Positions 1-7,906 of a stretch of DNA of 33,931 bases are shown here, piece by piece (position 1 is the first letter of the stretch; the number at the start of each line of letters is the position of its first letter). The notes beneath the pieces were generated by a model, which was given only the letters and a program-made list of their open reading frames with translations, had not been told where the DNA came from and did no database searches. The stretch comes from Novosphingobium sp. BW1 (GTDB taxonomy: Bacteria > Pseudomonadota > Alphaproteobacteria > Sphingomonadales > Sphingomonadaceae): the NCBI RefSeq assembly GCF_008107685.1, contig NZ_VIRF01000068.1, forward strand, positions 1-33,931, written 5' to 3'. Position numbers and translations under genes: made by a program.

Positions 1-76
1 CCCCGCGCCTGAACCGATCCCGGCCGGGTGCTCCCTTTTGCGCGCCCTCCCCCCGCTTCGTTTCAGGACTATCCGC

Positions 77-382
77 ATGCTGCCTATTGAAAACGCTGGC
101 GTCGTTGCCGTCGAAGAGCGCGCCCACGTCGCCTATCTACTAACCCGCTACCCTCACGAACTGTCGCTGCGCGAGGCTGAGGACCTCGCCAACTGGTTCG
201 ACCGCGTCGCCACCCCAGCCGACATCCTCGTGCTGGCCCAGGACCCGACCATTGCCCCCCACTACCGCGCGTTCCGCGCCGCCCATTACGGAGTTTCCGG
301 ACCGAGGAGAATCGGCCGGGTGCTTGTCGTGCTTGGGACGGTCGCCGCCGTCGCGGGCGCGCTATCCCTCATGGCGCCCTGA
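77..382 (+). CDS. small hypothetical protein with C-terminal membrane segment
   Basis: A 101-residue protein of unknown function. The start at 77 is preferred over the in-frame ATG at 38 because an AGGA ribosome site sits 8 nt upstream of 77. The first ~75 residues are soluble and helical-looking, with many acidic residues (HELSLREAEDLANWFDRVAT); the last ~25 residues (RIGRVLVVLGTVAAVAGALS) form one hydrophobic helix after a basic stretch, so it is probably a tail-anchored inner-membrane protein with its N-terminus in the cytoplasm. It converges on ribA and stands alone. I do not recognise a family. Coding status is supported by the start signal and the clear membrane helix, not by homology. 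Confidence 0.6.
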   Translation: MLPIENAGVVAVEERAHVAYLLTRYPHELSLREAEDLANWFDRVATPADILVLAQDPTIAPHYRAFRAAHYGVSGPRRIGRVLVVLGTVAAVAGALSLMAP

Positions 383-469
383 CGGCAGAAGCCGGGGCGC
401 GTTTCCCCCCAAGCATCCCGCACGCGCCCCGGCTTCCAAGTTTGCCAATGACATAAGAGAGATAATATC

Positions 470-500
470 GAGAGCCAGCGCCCTCGGGCTCGCCGAGCTG
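470..500 (-). repeat. hairpin repeat element, copy 1
   Basis: Copy of a short palindromic element also found at 22087-22116 and 24665-24698. Read on the minus strand it is GAGCCCGAGGGC, a four-base loop (GCTG), then GCTCTCG, giving a 7-bp stem with one G-U pair. It lies about 100 nt beyond the ribA stop. The sequence that follows on the minus strand is A/T-rich, so it may help end ribA transcription. Confidence 0.55.
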
Positions 501-560
501 TCAAGCTCAGGGCTCTTGCGCCGCGCTGGCGGACAGAGATGAGGTCCCCATTCGGGGGCA

Positions 561-577
561 AGGGGGGATGGCCCCCT
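561..577. other. hairpin beside the ribA stop codon
   Basis: A perfect inverted repeat, AGGGGG and CCCCCT with a 5-nt loop, sits 24 bases beyond the ribA stop. It is not followed by a T-run on the minus strand, so it is a structural 3' hairpin rather than a clear intrinsic terminator. Confidence 0.35.
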
Positions 578-600
578 GAAAAAATTCTTCCTTGTTCGAC

Positions 601-1662
601 CTAGAGAATGTGCCCGGTCCGGTCCCGCTTGGTATCAAGATAGCGCGCGTTGTGCGGGTTCGCAGGCAGCTTGTGCGCCACGCGTTCCACCACATCGACA
701 CCCACACCCTTAAGCGCCTCGACCTTGGAAGGGTTGTTCGTCATCAGCCGAATCGCGCCAACCTTGAGAAGGTCGAGCATCCGCGCCGCGACGGGAAAGT
801 CACGCGCTTCGGTGGGCAGGCCGAGGCGGTTGTTGGCATCGACCGTGTCGAGCCCCTGGTCCTGCAGGCGATAGGCGCGCAGCTTGTTGATGAGCCCGAT
901 CCCGCGCCCTTCCTGGCGCATGTAGAGAAGGACGCCCCAGCCCCCTTCCTCGGCCTCGGCCGCCATGGCCCTGAGGGCTGCCTGAAGCTGCGGTCCGCAG
1001 TCGCACTTGAGCGAGCCCAGGATATCGCCCGTCAGGCATTCCGAATGAAGCCGCACCAGCGGCACACGTGCCTTCGACGGGGTACCGATCACCAGGGCGA
1101 CGTGCTCACGCATGTCGTCGGCGGAACGGAAGGCGACGATCTCGCTGTTCTCGCAGACTTCGACCGGCAGACGCGCGCGCGAGGCAATGCCCAGGCGCGC
1201 AGTGTCCTTCCAGGCGTCGAGATCGGAAATCGCCACCGCCTGCGCGGCCCCGGCCTCGATGTCCGGCGCGACGAGGAAGGCTGGCAGTATCCCTGCAAGG
1301 CGCGCCAGTTCCATCGCCACGCGCGCGGCGGCGCCATCGCCGAAGCCCTCGGCCAACGGCAGCGCGGCAAAGGGGCCCTTCATCGGGTAGTCGAGATCGA
1401 GCGCCGGATCCGCAATCGCGCGCGCGGTCTCCAGCGTGAAGGCGTCCGCTGCGCGGATCAGCACCGGCGCCTCGGGCACCGCCGCCTCGCGCTGGTTGGC
1501 AAGCTTGAGCGTCACGGCCCGGGCCGAGGAAATCAGCATGCGCGGCGCGGCCGTCCCCGGCGCGAAGCCAGTCTCGGCGGGCAGGAGAATTTCGCCCTCC
1601 CCCACCTTACCGCCCACGCGAATCGGCCAGCCATGGCGCAGCGCGTCGATAGCCAGCGCCAC
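601..1662 (-). CDS. ribA: GTP cyclohydrolase II with degenerate RibB-like N-terminal domain
   Basis: Catalyses the first step of riboflavin synthesis, GTP to 2,5-diamino-6-ribosylamino-pyrimidinone 5'-phosphate, formate and pyrophosphate, in the cytosol. The C-terminal ~200 residues hold the family signatures: the zinc-binding Cys cluster in HSECLTGD...LKCDCG (about residues 206-223 of the 353-residue form), MRQEGRGIGL and TNNPSK. The N-terminal ~160 residues resemble a DHBP synthase (RibB) scaffold (AIDALRHGWP, ELARLAGILPA) but lack the RibB acidic DRENEGD-type catalytic motif, so this half is probably not catalytic. The start is uncertain: GTG at 1662 is the first standard codon, but CTG at 1701 overlaps the xthA stop and has GGAG 8 nt upstream, giving 366 residues. 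It is co-transcribed with xthA. Confidence 0.92.
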   Translation of the reverse strand: MALAIDALRHGWPIRVGGKVGEGEILLPAETGFAPGTAAPRMLISSARAVTLKLANQREAAVPEAPVLIRAADAFTLETARAIADPALDLDYPMKGPFAALPLAEGFGDGAAARVAMELARLAGILPAFLVAPDIEAGAAQAVAISDLDAWKDTARLGIASRARLPVEVCENSEIVAFRSADDMREHVALVIGTPSKARVPLVRLHSECLTGDILGSLKCDCGPQLQAALRAMAAEAEEGGWGVLLYMRQEGRGIGLINKLRAYRLQDQGLDTVDANNRLGLPTEARDFPVAARMLDLLKVGAIRLMTNNPSKVEALKGVGVDVVERVAHKLPANPHNARYLDTKRDRTGHIL

Positions 1663-1697
1663 CCGGCGCGCCGGGAGGGAAAAGGCCGGCGCCGTCC

Positions 1698-2486
1698 TCA
1701 GAGCGCGAACTCCGTAATCAGCGGTACGTGGTCGCTGGGCTTCTCCCACTTGCGGGTCTCCTCGACGATGTGGTGCGCCGTCGCCTTGGCGGCGAGGTCG
1801 GGCGAGGCCCACATATGGTCCAGACGGCGCCCCTGGTCCTTCTGACGCCAGTAGCTGCGGTAGGACCACCAGGAGTAGTTGCGCTCAGGCGCGGGGATGA
1901 ACTGGCGGCCCAGGTCGACCCAGCCGTGCGCATCGCGGAATTTGCCAAGCGTCTCGACCTCAATCGGCGTGTGGCTGACGACCTTGAGGAGCGCCTTGTG
2001 GTCGTAAACGTCGCTTTCCAGCGGGGCGATGTTGAAATCACCCACGATCAGCGTGGGGCGGTCGATCTTCGCGGCCCATTCGGTCATGCGCGCGAGAAAG
2101 TCGAGCTTCTGGCCAAACTTGGGATTGACCTCACGGTCGGCGACATCGCCGCCGGCCGGGATGTAGACGTTCTCGACGATGAGGCCCTTGCCCTCGCCCT
2201 GCAGCTCGACCCCGACGTGGCGGGCCTCGCCGTTGTCCTGCCAGTCGTACCGGCTGCACTCGACGAAGGGGACCTTCGAGACGGTGGCAACGCCGTGGTA
2301 GCCCTTCTGCCCGCTGATCGCGCGGTGGGTGTAGCCCAGGCGCTCGAACATCTCGTGCGGGAAGAGATGCTCGGCGACCTTGATTTCCTGGAGGCACAGG
2401 ACATCGGGTGCCTGCTCGGTCAGGAAGCGCTCGACCTGGTCGATGCGCAGACGGACGGAGTTGATATTCCACGTGGCAATTTTCAT
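1698..2486 (-). CDS. xthA: exodeoxyribonuclease III
   Basis: Exonuclease III / AP endonuclease of the endonuclease-exonuclease-phosphatase fold (262 residues, normal length), for base-excision repair at abasic sites and damaged 3' ends. Family motifs are clear: MKIATWNINSVRLR at the N-terminus, LCLQEIK with the metal-binding Glu, GYHGVAT, VGDFNIAP with catalytic Asp and Asn, RLDHMWAS, and C-terminal KPSDHVPLI with the catalytic Asp-His. The start at 2486 is set by homology to the conserved MKI start; the reading frame extends upstream to 2636 but that part is non-conserved and overlaps a terminator. ribA follows directly, its possible CTG start overlapping this stop. Confidence 0.95.
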   Translation of the reverse strand: MKIATWNINSVRLRIDQVERFLTEQAPDVLCLQEIKVAEHLFPHEMFERLGYTHRAISGQKGYHGVATVSKVPFVECSRYDWQDNGEARHVGVELQGEGKGLIVENVYIPAGGDVADREVNPKFGQKLDFLARMTEWAAKIDRPTLIVGDFNIAPLESDVYDHKALLKVVSHTPIEVETLGKFRDAHGWVDLGRQFIPAPERNYSWWSYRSYWRQKDQGRRLDHMWASPDLAAKATAHHIVEETRKWEKPSDHVPLITEFAL

Positions 2487-2583
2487 GGGAGCCGCTTTAG
2501 GCAGCGCATCGCCGAAAGGCCAGAGGGCGCGCCTCCCCTTTTCGCATGTGGCCGGAGGCCGGAGCGCATCGCCACCAGGCAAA

Positions 2584-2618
2584 CAAAACCCTCGAGCCGG
2601 GGGCAAAGGCTCGAGGGT
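2584..2618 (-). terminator. intrinsic terminator/attenuator upstream of xthA
   Basis: An 11-bp perfect stem (ACCCTCGAGCC at 2588-2598 with GGCTCGAGGGT at 2608-2618, 9-nt loop) is followed on the minus strand by TTTTGTTT. It lies 98 nt before the xthA start and well after the lolA terminator, so it must end a separate transcript that begins between about 2858 and 2640. The position suggests either an attenuator for xthA-ribA or the end of a small RNA. Confidence 0.8.
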
Positions 2619-2622
2619 CCTG

Positions 2623-2664
2623 TCAGCGTTCGTCACGCTTGCCGGCCGGTCTCTTGAGAGGCAT
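2623..2664 (-). CDS. putative 13-codon leader ORF upstream of xthA
   Basis: A short ORF, ATG at 2664, encodes MPLKRPAGKRDER and stops 4 nt before the stem of the terminator at 2584-2618. An in-frame GTG at 2706 would lengthen it to 27 codons. The peptide is basic (three Arg and two Lys of 13). Its last codons form a small hairpin (AGCGT/ACGCT). No strong ribosome site is visible before the ATG. The placement just before an intrinsic terminator, with xthA beyond, is what a leader peptide would show; it could equally be chance within a small RNA. Confidence 0.25.
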   Translation of the reverse strand: MPLKRPAGKRDER

Positions 2665-2857
2665 GGGCAACAGGGGGGAAACCCGCCTCAGACCGTTTCG
2701 ACACACCCTATGTAGGACGACTTGGCTGTCTGTGAAGTGAACAGCCTGCGCGAAAATGTCGCCGTTTGTCGCAAGAATGTGCACGCCCGCGACCAGATGC
2801 AGATTCCCATCGACGAAACGCGCACGCCTGCCCAGCCCGTCCTTTCAGGCCGCATAC

Positions 2858-2888
2858 GAAAAAGGGCCCGGACATGGTCCGGACCCTC
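2858..2888 (-). terminator. intrinsic terminator of lolA
   Basis: On the minus strand GGGTCCGGAC, a short loop, GTCCGGGCCC and then TTTTT form a classic Rho-independent terminator with one internal mismatch, about 35 nt beyond the lolA stop. Confidence 0.85.
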
Positions 2889-2921
2889 TATGGGAAACCA
2901 ACAGTGCGAGCAGCGCAGCGC

Positions 2922-3599
2922 TCAGTGCGGGCGGCGGCGCGGGCGCGGGTCCTCCCAGCGGAAGGCATCCTCGCCCACCGCCACGCCGTAGCGCTGGTTG
3001 GAAAGCTGGATCGTGGTGCGCGTGTTCTGCGCGTCGAGCGCGACCCAATAGGCCAGTTCAAGGCCACCCGGCGCGGACGCCTTGCGGGTGAAGATCAGCG
3101 TGATGATCCCGTACTCGGGATGCTCGCTGTCGCGCACCTCGACCGAAATCACGTCCGGATTGCCGGTGTCACGCACGGTGCCGTACTTGGCAACATCGCG
3201 GCTCGGGTCGAGCAGCGCGCCGAGAGGGCTGTTTTTGATCGGCCAGCGCTGGACCTGGTTGACCTCATAGTCGATCATGGTCAGCGCCTTGCCGTCACCC
3301 ACGATCAGCATCGGCACGCTTTTCTCATACTCGAAGCGGATGCGCCCCGGACGCTTGAGCGTGAGCTTGCCCTTCACCTGCCCACCGTTGCGGTCGCGCT
3401 GGATGAAGTCGGCCTTGAGCGTGGAGATCGCGCGCAGCGCCTTGACCGCCTGGTCGAGCTTGGCGGCATCGCCGCTAGCGGGTGCAGCCAGAACCGGAGC
3501 GGGCGAAAGCGTGGCGCAAACGCCTAGCGCGGCCGCTCCCAAGGCAATGGGGGCCGCCGCGCCGGAAATCATGCGAAAGGTCTTCGTCAGTGTCTTCAT
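2922..3599 (-). CDS. lolA: LolA-type outer-membrane lipoprotein carrier protein
   Basis: Periplasmic chaperone that takes lipoproteins from the LolCDE exporter and carries them to the outer membrane. It is 225 residues with an N-terminal signal peptide (basic MKTLTKTFR, a hydrophobic Ala/Gly core, cleavage near VLAAPA at about 39-40). The mature part has the LolA beta-barrel pattern: LKADFIQRDRNGGQVKGKL, then LKRPGRIRFEYEK, then LIVGDGKALTMIDYEVNQV. The C-terminus RRRPH is short and basic. AGGAG lies 9 nt before the ATG. It follows rpmG by 43 nt and is ended by the terminator at 2858-2888. The family is diverse, but the N-terminal pattern is distinctive. Confidence 0.88.
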   Translation of the reverse strand: MKTLTKTFRMISGAAAPIALGAAALGVCATLSPAPVLAAPASGDAAKLDQAVKALRAISTLKADFIQRDRNGGQVKGKLTLKRPGRIRFEYEKSVPMLIVGDGKALTMIDYEVNQVQRWPIKNSPLGALLDPSRDVAKYGTVRDTGNPDVISVEVRDSEHPEYGIITLIFTRKASAPGGLELAYWVALDAQNTRTTIQLSNQRYGVAVGEDAFRWEDPRPRRRPH

Positions 3600-3642
3600 G
3601 GCAAGGGCTCCTGGGCCCAGCGCCTTGAACCGACGGTGAACC

Positions 3643-3810
3643 TTACTTGATCTTAGCTTCCTTGAACTCGACGTGCTTGCGCACGACGGGATCGTACTTA
3701 CGGAAGGTCATTTTCTCGGTCGTGTTCCGGGGATTCTTCTTCGTGACGTAGAAAAAACCGGTGTCAGCGGTCGAGACCAGACGGATCTTGACGGTTGCGG
3801 GCTTCGCCAT
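3643..3810 (-). CDS. rpmG: 50S ribosomal protein L33
   Basis: A 55-residue ribosomal protein of the large subunit near the E site. It starts [20 protein letters not shown] and has the diagnostic [14 protein letters not shown] and [19 protein letters not shown]. It is the alphaproteobacterial form without the zinc-binding Cys pairs (no cysteines at all), so it is a zinc-independent L33. lolA follows 43 nt downstream on the same strand. Confidence 0.97.
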   Translation of the reverse strand: MAKPATVKIRLVSTADTGFFYVTKKNPRNTTEKMTFRKYDPVVRKHVEFKEAKIK

Positions 3811-3954
3811 GGCGGGTTCCTGTAATCTCTCGTTTCAGCCGCCCTGGCAGGCCGGCATCTGCGTTGAAAATGGAGCGGGTGGCTTTGCAGCGCCGCCCTT
3901 CAAGGTTGCGCCCCTTGCGTCATGGGTGCCCTAAAGTCAAGGCAGCGACGACGC

Positions 3955-4737
3955 TCAAGGCACTTCATAGGGCGGAATCGGCGCGATCAGCGTGAATTCT
4001 TCCACGGCGGGCGCCTTTTCAAGTGGCTCAATGACAATTTCGGGGGGATCGACTCGGGTGTCAGGCAGCCGATCAAGCAAGTTGCGAATCAGGGTGAGCC
4101 GCCCCCGCTTCTGGTCGTTGAAGTCGACCAGCGTCCAGGGCGCGTGGCGGCTGTGGGTCGCCTCCAGCATGGCGGCGCGTGCGCGGCTGTAGTCTTCGTA
4201 CTTCACGCGCGCGGCGAGATCGACGGGCGAGAGCTTCCAGCGCTTGAGCGGGTCCTCCCGCCGTTCGCGCAGGCGCTCCTCCTGCTGCTCCTGGTCGCAG
4301 GTCAGCCAGTACTTGAAGAGGAGGATGCCGTCATCGACCAGCATGCGCTCGAACGCCGGGGTCTGGGCGAGGAACTGCTCGACCTGCGCGCTCGTGGCAT
4401 AGCCCATGACTTTTTCCACGCCCGCCCGGTTGTACCAGGAGCGGTCAAACAGCACGATCTCGCCGGTGCTGGGAAGGTGCTGGACGTAGCGCTGGAAGTA
4501 CCATTCGCCCTGCTCGCGCGCGCTGGGCGGTCCCAGCGCCACGGTGCGGCACTGGCGCGGGTTGAGATAGGAGGAGACGGCGTGGATCGCCCCGCCCTTG
4601 CCCGCCGTATCACGCCCCTCGAACAGGACCACGATGCGCGCGCCGGTCGCCTTGGCCCAGCGCGCCATGGCGACGAGTTCTTCCTGCATGGGGGCAATCG
4701 CCGCCTCGTAGTCCTTCTTCTTCAGCCGCCCCGCCAC
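3955..4737 (-). CDS. ppk2: polyphosphate kinase 2 family protein
   Basis: Transfers phosphate between polyphosphate and nucleoside di-/monophosphates; PPK2 enzymes mostly use polyphosphate to make NTP or NDP. The 260-residue protein has a single PPK2 domain: Walker A FEGRDTAGKGGAI, Walker B LFDRSWYNRAGVE, and the lid region EDPLKRWKLSPVD. GTG at 4737 is the chosen start; it lies 2 nt after the uppP stop (TGAGCGTG), so the two genes are translationally coupled. The longer reading frame to 5112 is only the uppP shadow. The subclass (ADP, GDP or AMP preference) cannot be read from the sequence with certainty. The name ppk2 is a family label. Confidence 0.93.
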   Translation of the reverse strand: MAGRLKKKDYEAAIAPMQEELVAMARWAKATGARIVVLFEGRDTAGKGGAIHAVSSYLNPRQCRTVALGPPSAREQGEWYFQRYVQHLPSTGEIVLFDRSWYNRAGVEKVMGYATSAQVEQFLAQTPAFERMLVDDGILLFKYWLTCDQEQQEERLRERREDPLKRWKLSPVDLAARVKYEDYSRARAAMLEATHSRHAPWTLVDFNDQKRGRLTLIRNLLDRLPDTRVDPPEIVIEPLEKAPAVEEFTLIAPIPPYEVP

Positions 4738-4739
4738 GC

Positions 4740-5552
4740 TCAGGCGCGGCCCAGCAGGAACAGCGCGAGGGCGCCCGCGGCCAGGCGATACCAGGCGAAC
4801 GGCGCAAAGCCCGAACGGCTGACGAAGGCCATGAACGCCTTGATGACGACCAGCGCGACGACGAAGGAGACGACGAAGCCTATGGCGATCTCGCTCCAGC
4901 CGACAGGTCCTGTGCCTGCCATCAGTTCTTCGCGGTGCTTGACGATCGAGAGGAAGGTGGCGCCCACCATCGTAGGCACGGCGAGGAAGAAGCTGAATTC
5001 GGCTGCCGTGCGGCGCTCGATGCCCATGGCCAGCGCGCCCATGATGGTCGCGCCCGAACGGCTGGTGCCCGGCACCATCGCCAGGCACTGGGCAAAGCCC
5101 ACGCCCACGCACTTGGAAATCGGCAGTTCGGCAACGCCCGTCAGCGGACCGGGCCTGGCCACCTTCTCAATGGCAAGGATGGCAATGCCACCCGCAATCA
5201 GCGCCCAGGCGACGACATTGGGCGAGCCCAGCAGGCTCTCGATCCAGTCGTTGAGGAGGAGACCCAGGACTGCCGAGGGCATGAACGCGACGAGGACGTT
5301 GCGCACGAAGCGGATCGAGGTCGGATTCAGGTGGAGGAGGCCTGCTCCCACCGCCCAGAAGGTGCGCCAGAAGTGGGCAATTACCGCCAGGATCGCGCCC
5401 AGCTGAATGACGACGTTGAACGTCGCCCACATGTCGGAATCATATCCGAAGAGCTGGGTGGCAAGGATGAGATGGCCCGTCGAGGAGACGGGCAGAAACT
5501 CGGTGAGTCCCTCGACAATGCCGAGGAGAATAGCGGTCACGGTAAGGTCCAT
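4740..5552 (-). CDS. uppP: undecaprenyl-diphosphate phosphatase
   Basis: Integral membrane phosphatase (BacA/UppP, 270 residues) that recycles undecaprenyl diphosphate to the monophosphate carrier for peptidoglycan and other wall polymers. The two catalytic signatures are present: EGLTEFLPVSSTGHLIL near the N-terminus and PGTSRSGATIMGAL in the second half, with about eight hydrophobic segments. The start ATG at 5552 matches the usual MDLTVTAILLGIVEG opening; an in-frame TTG lies 9 nt upstream. It is followed at once by ppk2. Confidence 0.96.
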   Translation of the reverse strand: MDLTVTAILLGIVEGLTEFLPVSSTGHLILATQLFGYDSDMWATFNVVIQLGAILAVIAHFWRTFWAVGAGLLHLNPTSIRFVRNVLVAFMPSAVLGLLLNDWIESLLGSPNVVAWALIAGGIAILAIEKVARPGPLTGVAELPISKCVGVGFAQCLAMVPGTSRSGATIMGALAMGIERRTAAEFSFFLAVPTMVGATFLSIVKHREELMAGTGPVGWSEIAIGFVVSFVVALVVIKAFMAFVSRSGFAPFAWYRLAAGALALFLLGRA

Positions 5553-5611
5553 CGCGGACAAAGTTCATGCAGCTCGCGGGGAGCAAGTCAACCCACCGCG
5601 CGCTGCACTGC

Positions 5612-5635
5612 AATAAAACGCCAAGAAAAGGCGCT
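5612..5635 (-). terminator. likely intrinsic terminator of the M13 peptidase gene
   Basis: Minus strand AGCGCC, 7-nt loop, GGCGTT (6 bp with one G-U pair) followed by TTATTG, a few bases past the peptidase stop. The stem is short, so the assignment is moderate. Confidence 0.5.
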
Positions 5636-5641
5636 GAACCG

Positions 5642-7789
5642 TTACCAGATACGCACACGCTTTTCAGGCGGCAGGTACAGTTCGTCGCCCGGCTTTACAT
5701 CGAACGCCTTGTACCACTCGTCGAAATTGCGAACGATGCCGTTGACGCGGTACTGCGGCGGGGCGTGCGGATCGGTCATCAGCATCTGGCGGGCCTGGGC
5801 CTCGCGGGTCTTGCTGCGCCAGACCTGCGCCCAGCCCATGAAGAAGCGCTGGTCGCCGGTGAAGCCGTCGATCACCGGGGCCTCCTTGCCGCCCAGCGCC
5901 ATCTTGTAAGCCCGATACGCCAGGCTAAGCCCGCCCAGATCGCCGATGTTCTCACCCATGGTGAGCTTGCCGTTCACGCAGGTCTCGCCATCATCGAAGG
6001 GGCAGAAGCTGTTGTACTGGGCTTCCAGCTTGTCCTGCAGTTCCTGGAAGTGCGCCTTGTCCTGCGGGGTCCACCAGTCGCGCATGTTGCCCGTGCCGTC
6101 CGATTTCGCGCCCTGGTCGTCGAAACCGTGGCCCATCTCGTGGCCGATCACCGCACCGATGGCGCCGTAATTCACCGCCGGATCGGCCGAGAGGTTGAAG
6201 AACGGGGGCTGGAGGATTGCCGCCGGGAAGACGATCTCGTTCATCGTCGGGTTGTAGTAGGCGTTGACCGTCTCGGGCAGCATGGCCCACTCGCTGCGGT
6301 CGACCGGCTGGCCGATGCGGCCCATCTCGAAATTGTTTTCCCAGGCCCCCGCGGCAAGGCTGTTGCCGATCGGGTCCCTGGCCGAAAACTCCAGCCCGTC
6401 ATAGGTCTTGAAGGTGTCCGGGGCGCCGATCTTGGGGGTGAAGGCGTCGAGCTTGGTCTGGGCCTCGCGGCGGGTTTCCGGGCCCATCCAGTCGAGTTCC
6501 TGGAGGTTCACCGCCATGGCCTTGCGCAAGTTGGCGACGAGGGTCTCCATCTTCGCCTTCTGTTCAGGCGGATAGTAACGCTCGGCATAGAGCTTGCCGA
6601 CGAGTTCGCCTGCCAGCCCCTCGACCGCCGCGACGCCGCGCTTCCAGCGCGGGCGCTGCTCGGGCTGGCCCGACAACGTGGTGCCGTAGAAGGCGAAGGA
6701 GGCCGCGTCGATGTCGCTGGGAAGCATCGAGGCGTGCCCGCTGACGAAGCGCGCGGCGAGCCAGGCCTGCCAGGTGGCGACCGGAACCTCGTCGACCAGC
6801 TTCGCGACGACGGGCAGGCCGCCGCCCATCAGCGCCTGCGCCTGCGCGGCGTCGAGGTTGGCCGCTTTCAGTTCCTCCTCGGTCGCCGGGATCTCGCTGG
6901 CGATGACGTAGGAGGCCTGACCTGCGCCCAGCGTGTCGAGGAACGTCGCGAGCACGCCCGAGGAGCCCAGCGCCTCGTATTGCGCGCGGGTCAGCTTGTT
7001 GTAGGTGAGGTCATCGTTGCGCGAAGCGACGCGGTCCCAGTCGGCCTCGGCAATGCGGGTTTCGAGCGAGAGCACGGCCTTAGCCGCGCTTCCCGCGTCC
7101 TGGTACCCGACCTTGCCGAGCACGAACGTCAGGTAATCCAGGTAAGCGCTGCGGATCTTCTGCGAACGCTCGTCGGTCTTGAGGTAGTAGTTGCGGTCGG
7201 GCAGTCCCAGACCCGAAACATAACTGTGCAGCGCGTAGATGTCGCTCTGCTTGGCGTCCGCGCCCACGTAGACGCCGATGGGCGACGCATAGCCCGGCGA
7301 GGCAAACAGACCGGCCAGATCCTGCGGCGTCTTCGCGGCAAAGATGCGCTCCATGTAGGGCTGGATCGGGGCGAGGCCCTTCGCGTTGATCGCATCGACG
7401 TCCATGAACGCCTTGTAGGCCGCAGCCACGCGCGCCGCGTCGCTGCCCGGCGCCGGGTTCGAGGCAATGAGTTCGTTCATGATCGCGTGCATGCGATGCT
7501 GCGAAAGCTCGTTCAGCTCAAGGAACGAACCCCAGCGCGTGCGGTCGGCGGGCAGTTCCACGCTGTCGATCCATTCGCCGCTGACGTAGCGGTCAAAATC
7601 GTCACCGGGCTTGGTCGCGGTGTCCATCCACTGTGTCTGGATGCCGAAATCGCCCCAGTCGTCCGAGGGCGTGAGCGGGGAAGCTTCCTGGGCGCTGGTC
7701 GACTGCGGCGCGGAGAGAACGGGGGAAGCGAAAGCGATGGCGAGGCCGCTCGCCGCGAAAGCGAGGGCACGCCCCTTGAAGTTACGCAT
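5642..7789 (-). CDS. secreted M13 family zinc metallopeptidase (PepO/neprilysin-like)
   Basis: A 715-residue exported zinc endopeptidase, the usual length for bacterial M13 enzymes. A signal peptide (MRNFKGRALAFAASGLAIAF, cleavage near VLSAPQ) places it in the periplasm or beyond. The N-terminal M13 domain begins QWMDTATKPGDDFDRYVSGEW. The C-terminal catalytic domain has the zinc motif HEMGH at residues 550-554, the upstream NAYYNPTMNEIVFPAAILQPP substrate motif and the third zinc ligand in GENIGDLGGL at about 613; it ends in the M13-typical RVRIW. AAGG lies about 7 nt before the ATG. It is monocistronic with its own terminator. The substrate is unknown. Confidence 0.95.
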   Translation of the reverse strand: MRNFKGRALAFAASGLAIAFASPVLSAPQSTSAQEASPLTPSDDWGDFGIQTQWMDTATKPGDDFDRYVSGEWIDSVELPADRTRWGSFLELNELSQHRMHAIMNELIASNPAPGSDAARVAAAYKAFMDVDAINAKGLAPIQPYMERIFAAKTPQDLAGLFASPGYASPIGVYVGADAKQSDIYALHSYVSGLGLPDRNYYLKTDERSQKIRSAYLDYLTFVLGKVGYQDAGSAAKAVLSLETRIAEADWDRVASRNDDLTYNKLTRAQYEALGSSGVLATFLDTLGAGQASYVIASEIPATEEELKAANLDAAQAQALMGGGLPVVAKLVDEVPVATWQAWLAARFVSGHASMLPSDIDAASFAFYGTTLSGQPEQRPRWKRGVAAVEGLAGELVGKLYAERYYPPEQKAKMETLVANLRKAMAVNLQELDWMGPETRREAQTKLDAFTPKIGAPDTFKTYDGLEFSARDPIGNSLAAGAWENNFEMGRIGQPVDRSEWAMLPETVNAYYNPTMNEIVFPAAILQPPFFNLSADPAVNYGAIGAVIGHEMGHGFDDQGAKSDGTGNMRDWWTPQDKAHFQELQDKLEAQYNSFCPFDDGETCVNGKLTMGENIGDLGGLSLAYRAYKMALGGKEAPVIDGFTGDQRFFMGWAQVWRSKTREAQARQMLMTDPHAPPQYRVNGIVRNFDEWYKAFDVKPGDELYLPPEKRVRIW

Positions 7790-7906
7790 GGATTACCTTT
7801 GCTTGGGGGTTAGGCGTCGGTGTCGACCTCTTACGGATCGATCAAAGCCCGGCAAGATAATTGCAATTCGGCGCAACGCCAGCGCGCAAGCCCGCCGCCC
7901 ATGTCG

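Larger units (their letters stand above)
2487..2921. other. 435-nt intergenic region between xthA and lolA
   Basis: The stretch holds the lolA terminator (2858-2888), a second minus-strand terminator (2584-2618) and the short leader ORF before it. The middle (about 2665-2855) shows no protein-coding frame, no tRNA cloverleaf or T-loop motif, and no FMN riboswitch sequence that I can recognise. A possible minus-strand -10 element, CTACAT, lies at about 2708-2713 without a well-spaced -35. Confidence 0.5.

Noticed and set aside
592..1845. 417-residue plus-strand frame opposite ribA
   Set aside because: Shadow frame; ribA motifs on the minus strand are unambiguous.
2619..2857. tRNA or FMN riboswitch in the xthA-lolA gap
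   Set aside because: No T-loop, acceptor stem or conserved RFN sequence could be found on either strand.
5567..7813. 748-residue plus-strand reading frame opposite the M13 peptidase
   Set aside because: Shadow of a high-GC gene; the product has no recognisable domain and the minus frame carries an intact zinc peptidase.
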